This document shows positions 60,927 to 64,000 of a stretch of DNA of 64,000 nt, one piece after another. Below the pieces are notes generated by a model. The model did not search any database. It saw only the letters and a list, made by a program, of their open reading frames with translations, and had not been told where the DNA came from. Each line of letters starts with the position of its first letter. Position 1 is the stretch's first letter. Origin of the DNA: Nitrobacter winogradskyi Nb-255 (lineage in GTDB: Bacteria; Pseudomonadota; Alphaproteobacteria; Rhizobiales; Xanthobacteraceae); NCBI RefSeq assembly GCF_000012725.1, contig NC_007406.1, positions 1,268,001-1,332,000 on the forward strand, read 5' to 3'. Made by a program: the position numbers and the translations under genes.

Positions 60927-62894
60927 ATGACTATCCATTCAAAAGCGCAAGATCTGGGCATCAACCTGGACTTTGTTGACGGACTCGGCCGCCACCATCT
61001 CCTGGATGATGTTCGGTTGCGTCCCATTGTTGATGGTCTACCATCGCCTCCGCACCATCGTTTCCTAAAACATCCCGTGGTCATCGTTACCAATGCGGAC
61101 GATTTTAGCGTGCCGGTCGGAGCAGAGGCGAACGGCGTTTTCTGGCGGCTCGTGGAAGGTCACACGGTGCTCGCCCAAGGATACATTTCTTCGGCAAGGA
61201 TAGATCTCCCGCGCTGGATATCGGTCGGCACTTATCGGCTGGAACTCGAAAGCGAGAAGGGCGGCATTCTCGATTCGGTTCCGGTTCTGGTCACGCCCGA
61301 AAGGGCCTATCAAGGCTCATTCGAGCGCGTATGGATCCTGTCCGTTCAACTGTACGCGCTGACATCGTCGCGCAACTGGGGCATTGGTGACTTCACAGAT
61401 CTGGTATCGCTGATCGAACTCACCTCGGATTGGGGCTGCCATGGCATCGGTCTCAATCCGCTCCATGCTCTGTTCGATGATCGTCCACTAGAATGCAGTC
61501 CCTATGCGCCGAATAGCCGCCTGTTTCTCAATCCGCTTTATGTCGATCCCGAGCGGGTGCCGAATTGTTCGCGCGTGTGGCTAAAACGACAGCGTGAACA
61601 ACTCGATCGGGTCCGGGAGGGCGAACTCGTCGATTACGCGGCCGTCGCCGAACTGAAATTCGCAGCGTTCCGGCATGCGTTTTCGAGGTTTCGACGTGAT
61701 CACGCGGCGCAGGCCGAGTTCGACCTCTTCAGGGAGGAGAGAGGCCAACTGTTGAAACGATATGCCTGCTTCGAGGTGTTGCGGCGCCAGTTTGGTCCAT
61801 CGCCCTGGTGGTCGTGGCCCGACGAGTGGCGCCGTCCGACTGACGCCGGGATTCAAGCCATATCCAGCGGCTCACGGCGCGAGGAAGTGAAGTTCGTCGA
61901 GTTCATGCAATGGTGCGCAGCGTCCCAACTACAGTCATGCGCCGATCTTGCCGCCGAACGGGGCATGACGGTCGGGCTCTATCTGGATGTCGCCGTCGGT
62001 GTGCAGGCCGGCGGATTCGACGCCTGGAATGAGCAGACCTCCATTTCGCGCGCGCTGTCGGTTGGGGCGCCGCCTGATCAACTCAACACGGCGGGGCAGG
62101 ATTGGGGATTGGCGGGATTCAATGCCGCTGGCCTAGAGGCGAGCGACTTCGCACCGTTTCGAGAGATGCTGCGCGCTTCCATGCGTTTCGCCGGAGCCAT
62201 ACGGTTGGATCATGTGTTCGGTCTCAGCCGCCTCTACCTGATACCGGCCGGCGGATCGCCTTTGCAGGGAGCATATGTAAAGATGCCGCTGCAGGCCCTG
62301 CTCGGCGTTATCGCGCAAGAGAGCGTCAGCCAGCGTTGCATCATCATCGGCGAGGATCTCGGAACGGTACCGGATGGCTTTCGTGAAAAACTCGCTGATT
62401 GGGGTGTGTGGTCCTACAAAGTGATGATGTTTGAACGCGGCAACGATGGTGCTTTCATCGAAGCGTCAAAATATGCCGAGAACGCGCTCGTTACTTTCAC
62501 GACGCATGACCTTGCATCCTTCGCCGGCTGGCAAACGCATTCTGACCTCAGGGTCAAACGCGAGCTTGGGATCGAGCCCGGCGAAACGGATGCGGAGCGG
62601 ACGGATGCGCGCCATGCATTCGAGTGGAAGCTCGGCGAAGAACACATCGCAGTGAAGAATTTTATCGGAGCCGTGGAGTTTCTTGCGCGAACGCCGTCCC
62701 GTATTCTCGCGATCGCGCTCGACGATTTGATCGAACTGCGGGATCAACCGAATATTCCAGGTACGTTGAATGAGCATCCCAACTGGCGGAGACGGACTCC
62801 AGTCAGGTTGGAAGATTTAGGCGGATGCATTGACCTCGACGCGCTTCGACACGCGCTCCGTGGCCGCTGCAACAGCGTTCACGATAATCCATGA
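60927..62894 (+). CDS. malQ: 4-alpha-glucanotransferase
   Basis: 655 residues from ATG 60927, the start best matching amylomaltase N-termini (DLGINLDFVDGLGRHHLLDD); the frame extends to GTG 60885. GH77 motifs: Asp 428 in AIRLDHVFGLSRLY (nucleophile), Glu in CIIIGEDLGTVPDG, and Asp in FTTHDLASFAGW. It disproportionates malto-oligosaccharides, recycling the short chains released by GlgX. It is divergent from the glgE operon and ends 72 bp before the convergent protease gene. Confidence 0.92.
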   Translation: MTIHSKAQDLGINLDFVDGLGRHHLLDDVRLRPIVDGLPSPPHHRFLKHPVVIVTNADDFSVPVGAEANGVFWRLVEGHTVLAQGYISSARIDLPRWISVGTYRLELESEKGGILDSVPVLVTPERAYQGSFERVWILSVQLYALTSSRNWGIGDFTDLVSLIELTSDWGCHGIGLNPLHALFDDRPLECSPYAPNSRLFLNPLYVDPERVPNCSRVWLKRQREQLDRVREGELVDYAAVAELKFAAFRHAFSRFRRDHAAQAEFDLFREERGQLLKRYACFEVLRRQFGPSPWWSWPDEWRRPTDAGIQAISSGSRREEVKFVEFMQWCAASQLQSCADLAAERGMTVGLYLDVAVGVQAGGFDAWNEQTSISRALSVGAPPDQLNTAGQDWGLAGFNAAGLEASDFAPFREMLRASMRFAGAIRLDHVFGLSRLYLIPAGGSPLQGAYVKMPLQALLGVIAQESVSQRCIIIGEDLGTVPDGFREKLADWGVWSYKVMMFERGNDGAFIEASKYAENALVTFTTHDLASFAGWQTHSDLRVKRELGIEPGETDAERTDARHAFEWKLGEEHIAVKNFIGAVEFLARTPSRILAIALDDLIELRDQPNIPGTLNEHPNWRRRTPVRLEDLGGCIDLDALRHALRGRCNSVHDNP

Positions 62895-62966
62895 TGGTTC
62901 AATAACGCGGCCATGCTCCGGAATGGCGAGCATGGAGTGGTGGGAACAACAACGAACCGCAGCGGC

Positions 62967-63479
62967 TCAGGGATAGCCGTGCAGCATCAATCGGTCTGCC
63001 CGAACTTCCCAGCTCTCGAGCCGGTTGAGAAAGCTCATTCCCAGAAGGTTGGCTTTCATCTGGCCGCGCGGAACCACGAGCGCAGGCACGGATCGTTCGA
63101 CAAGCTTCCCGACCGCGAGTTTGTCGAGCGTCAGGCGCGCGGCGCGCGCTCGCCCGCCGGCGGTCTCGACATCGACATCGTACTTCAGCAATTCCAGCGG
63201 TAAGCCGGCAGCCTTCGCTGTTTCATAGGTGAGGACGACGGACGTTGCGCCGGTGTCAATGATCATCGGCGTCTTCACACCGTTGATCTTTGCATGCAGC
63301 GTAAAATCGCCGCTCTGTGTCCGAGGTATCTGAACGCTCCGTGGAGGACCCGCGGCGGCCTCGCGCAGCATCGTCGACACCAGATTTCCAGCGGCTGAGA
63401 TTCGGGCAGGATCTCCATAGGCGACGACCGCCCCGGCGGTCGCGGCCAGCATCCCAATCACAAGGAGAATGCGGATCAC
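62967..63479 (-). CDS. retropepsin-like (clan AA) aspartic protease, membrane-anchored
   Basis: About 170 residues from GTG 63479. An N-terminal membrane segment (IRILLVIGMLAATAGAVVAY) is followed by the periplasmic fold with the single active-site motif MIIDTGATSVVLTYETA, and later GMSFLNRLESWEVR; this is the TIGR02281 pattern. A frame upstream (LASGINPQRRGCV) reads in phase to TTG 63521. On the minus strand a well-placed ATG at 63568 (GAGGTGG upstream) opens MTANEYESAAR in another frame and joins this one if one C is restored near 63541, giving AARQQLAKLLASGINPQ. So an N-terminal extension may have been lost by a single-base deletion. Confidence 0.75.
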   Translation of the reverse strand: MIRILLVIGMLAATAGAVVAYGDPARISAAGNLVSTMLREAAAGPPRSVQIPRTQSGDFTLHAKINGVKTPMIIDTGATSVVLTYETAKAAGLPLELLKYDVDVETAGGRARAARLTLDKLAVGKLVERSVPALVVPRGQMKANLLGMSFLNRLESWEVRADRLMLHGYP

Positions 63480-63617
63480 GACGCACCCGCGACGTTGTGG
63501 GTTGATCCCGGAGGCGAGCAACTTTGCGAGCTGCTGCGCGCGGCGCTTTCATACTCATTCGCGGTCATGAAACCACCTCGTTTGCGTTCGTACGCCTCGC
63601 AGTCCCTTGGCCCGGTA

Positions 63618-64000
63618 TCATACTCTAAGACCAGTACCAGCATTCATGATCGGTTTATTCCGCAGGCGGCGTCTCTCGTCGGCTGTGTGATCGTCGGCTT
63701 GGGCGGGCTGAAGCGGCGGACCTTCCTCCGCCATGGGCGCCAGAGCAGACATCACACGTTCCGGCGGAAAGGTGACGATCACCTCCGTGCCAACGCGTAG
63801 CTTTGATCTCAGCGTGAACGTGCCGCCGTGCATGTCGATCAGGCTCTTAGCGATCGGCAGACCGAGGCCGGCGCCTTGCTCCGCGGATTTGATCGAGTTC
63901 GATCCCTGTCCGAACGACGCGAGCACAATCGGAATCTCGTCTTCCGCGATTCCCGAGCCGTTGTCCTTCACACTGAGATACTGTCCGCCTGAAGCCGTCC
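63618..64000 (-). CDS. histidine kinase, C-terminal ATPase part (cut by window edge)
   Basis: The open frame reads in from the right edge. It contains the G1 box VKDNGSGIAEDEIP, the F/G2 region FGQGSNSIKSAEQGAGLGLP and DMHGGTFTLRSKLRVGTEV, the end of a HATPase_c domain, followed by about 40 variable residues. The internal GTG at 63971 is not the real start because coding continues upstream (TASGGQYLS). It is the end of a sensor histidine kinase whose sensor and phosphoacceptor regions lie outside the window. Confidence 0.85.
   Translation of the reverse strand, partial: TASGGQYLSVKDNGSGIAEDEIPIVLASFGQGSNSIKSAEQGAGLGLPIAKSLIDMHGGTFTLRSKLRVGTEVIVTFPPERVMSALAPMAEEGPPLQPAQADDHTADERRRLRNKPIMNAGTGLRV

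Noticed and set aside
1-64000. CRISPR arrays, tRNA or rRNA genes
   Set aside because: No regularly spaced direct repeats and no cloverleaf or rRNA-like segment was found on reading; the dispersed repeats are palindromic and far apart.

Overview
The window looks like a chromosome segment of a high-GC alphaproteobacterium of the Bradyrhizobium/Nitrobacter/Rhodopseudomonas group. The evidence is the cytochrome c maturation order (ccmI-ccmE-ccmF-ccmH), the degP - response regulator - histidine kinase - glnE string, a 50-residue aa3-oxidase subunit IV-like protein, and proteins carrying the WxRPDA / RVPAGNxDGGQW motifs familiar from this group. The genus is inferred; no rRNA or tRNA gene is present to confirm it.

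Layout. (1) 1-2.4 kb: the 5' end of an IS1595-type transposase gene, a small membrane ORF, and a complete IS630-family element (850-1896) inserted at a CTAG site on the edge of a dispersed palindromic repeat. (2) 2.4-24.4 kb: a gene-transfer-agent (GTA)/HK97-like structural cluster: candidate small terminase, large terminase, portal, two small proteins, prohead protease, major capsid, head-tail connector, DUF3168, major tail protein, DUF3356, tail chaperone, short tape measure, DUF2460, DUF2163, NlpC/P60, a 1285-residue TIM-barrel hub, a DUF2793 fibre-like protein and an M15 endolysin/holin-like set. No integrase, repressor or replication gene is visible in it. (3) Inside the head part of this cluster is an accessory toxin zone. 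An RNase A-like toxin gene broken by two frameshifts, with a putative immunity gene, directly follows the prohead protease. A second toxin with the same N-terminal domain but an HNH-like C-terminus follows the capsid gene, then a DUF2019 immunity gene, an orphan copy of the HNH toxin module and a frameshifted second DUF2019 gene. A secreted trypsin-like protease is antisense just after. This is the most interesting part of the window.

(4) 24.6-29 kb: a PhoP/PhoQ-like two-component pair, a lipoprotein and an unrecognised 463-residue protein. (5) 29-43.9 kb: cytochrome c maturation genes, a DegP/HtrA protease, a response regulator, a divergent aa3-oxidase subunit IV-like gene with a FixK/FNR-type box, a histidine kinase, glnE, and a convergent PAS sensor kinase. 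(6) 43.9-46.5 kb: a cation diffusion facilitator, a VanZ-like protein and an HU-like protein.

(7) 46.5-62.9 kb: a glycogen/trehalose/alpha-glucan block. glgE, treS-maltokinase, glgB, glgX and treZ form a minus-strand operon with 4-nt overlaps; glgP lies downstream on the same strand and malQ is divergent. Together they link trehalose to maltose, maltose-1-phosphate, glucan polymer, and debranching/degradation. treY, the usual partner of treZ, is not in the window. (8) The right end has a retropepsin-like membrane protease and the C-terminus of a histidine kinase cut by the window edge.

About ten copies of a roughly 100-bp composite palindromic repeat are scattered through intergenic spaces.
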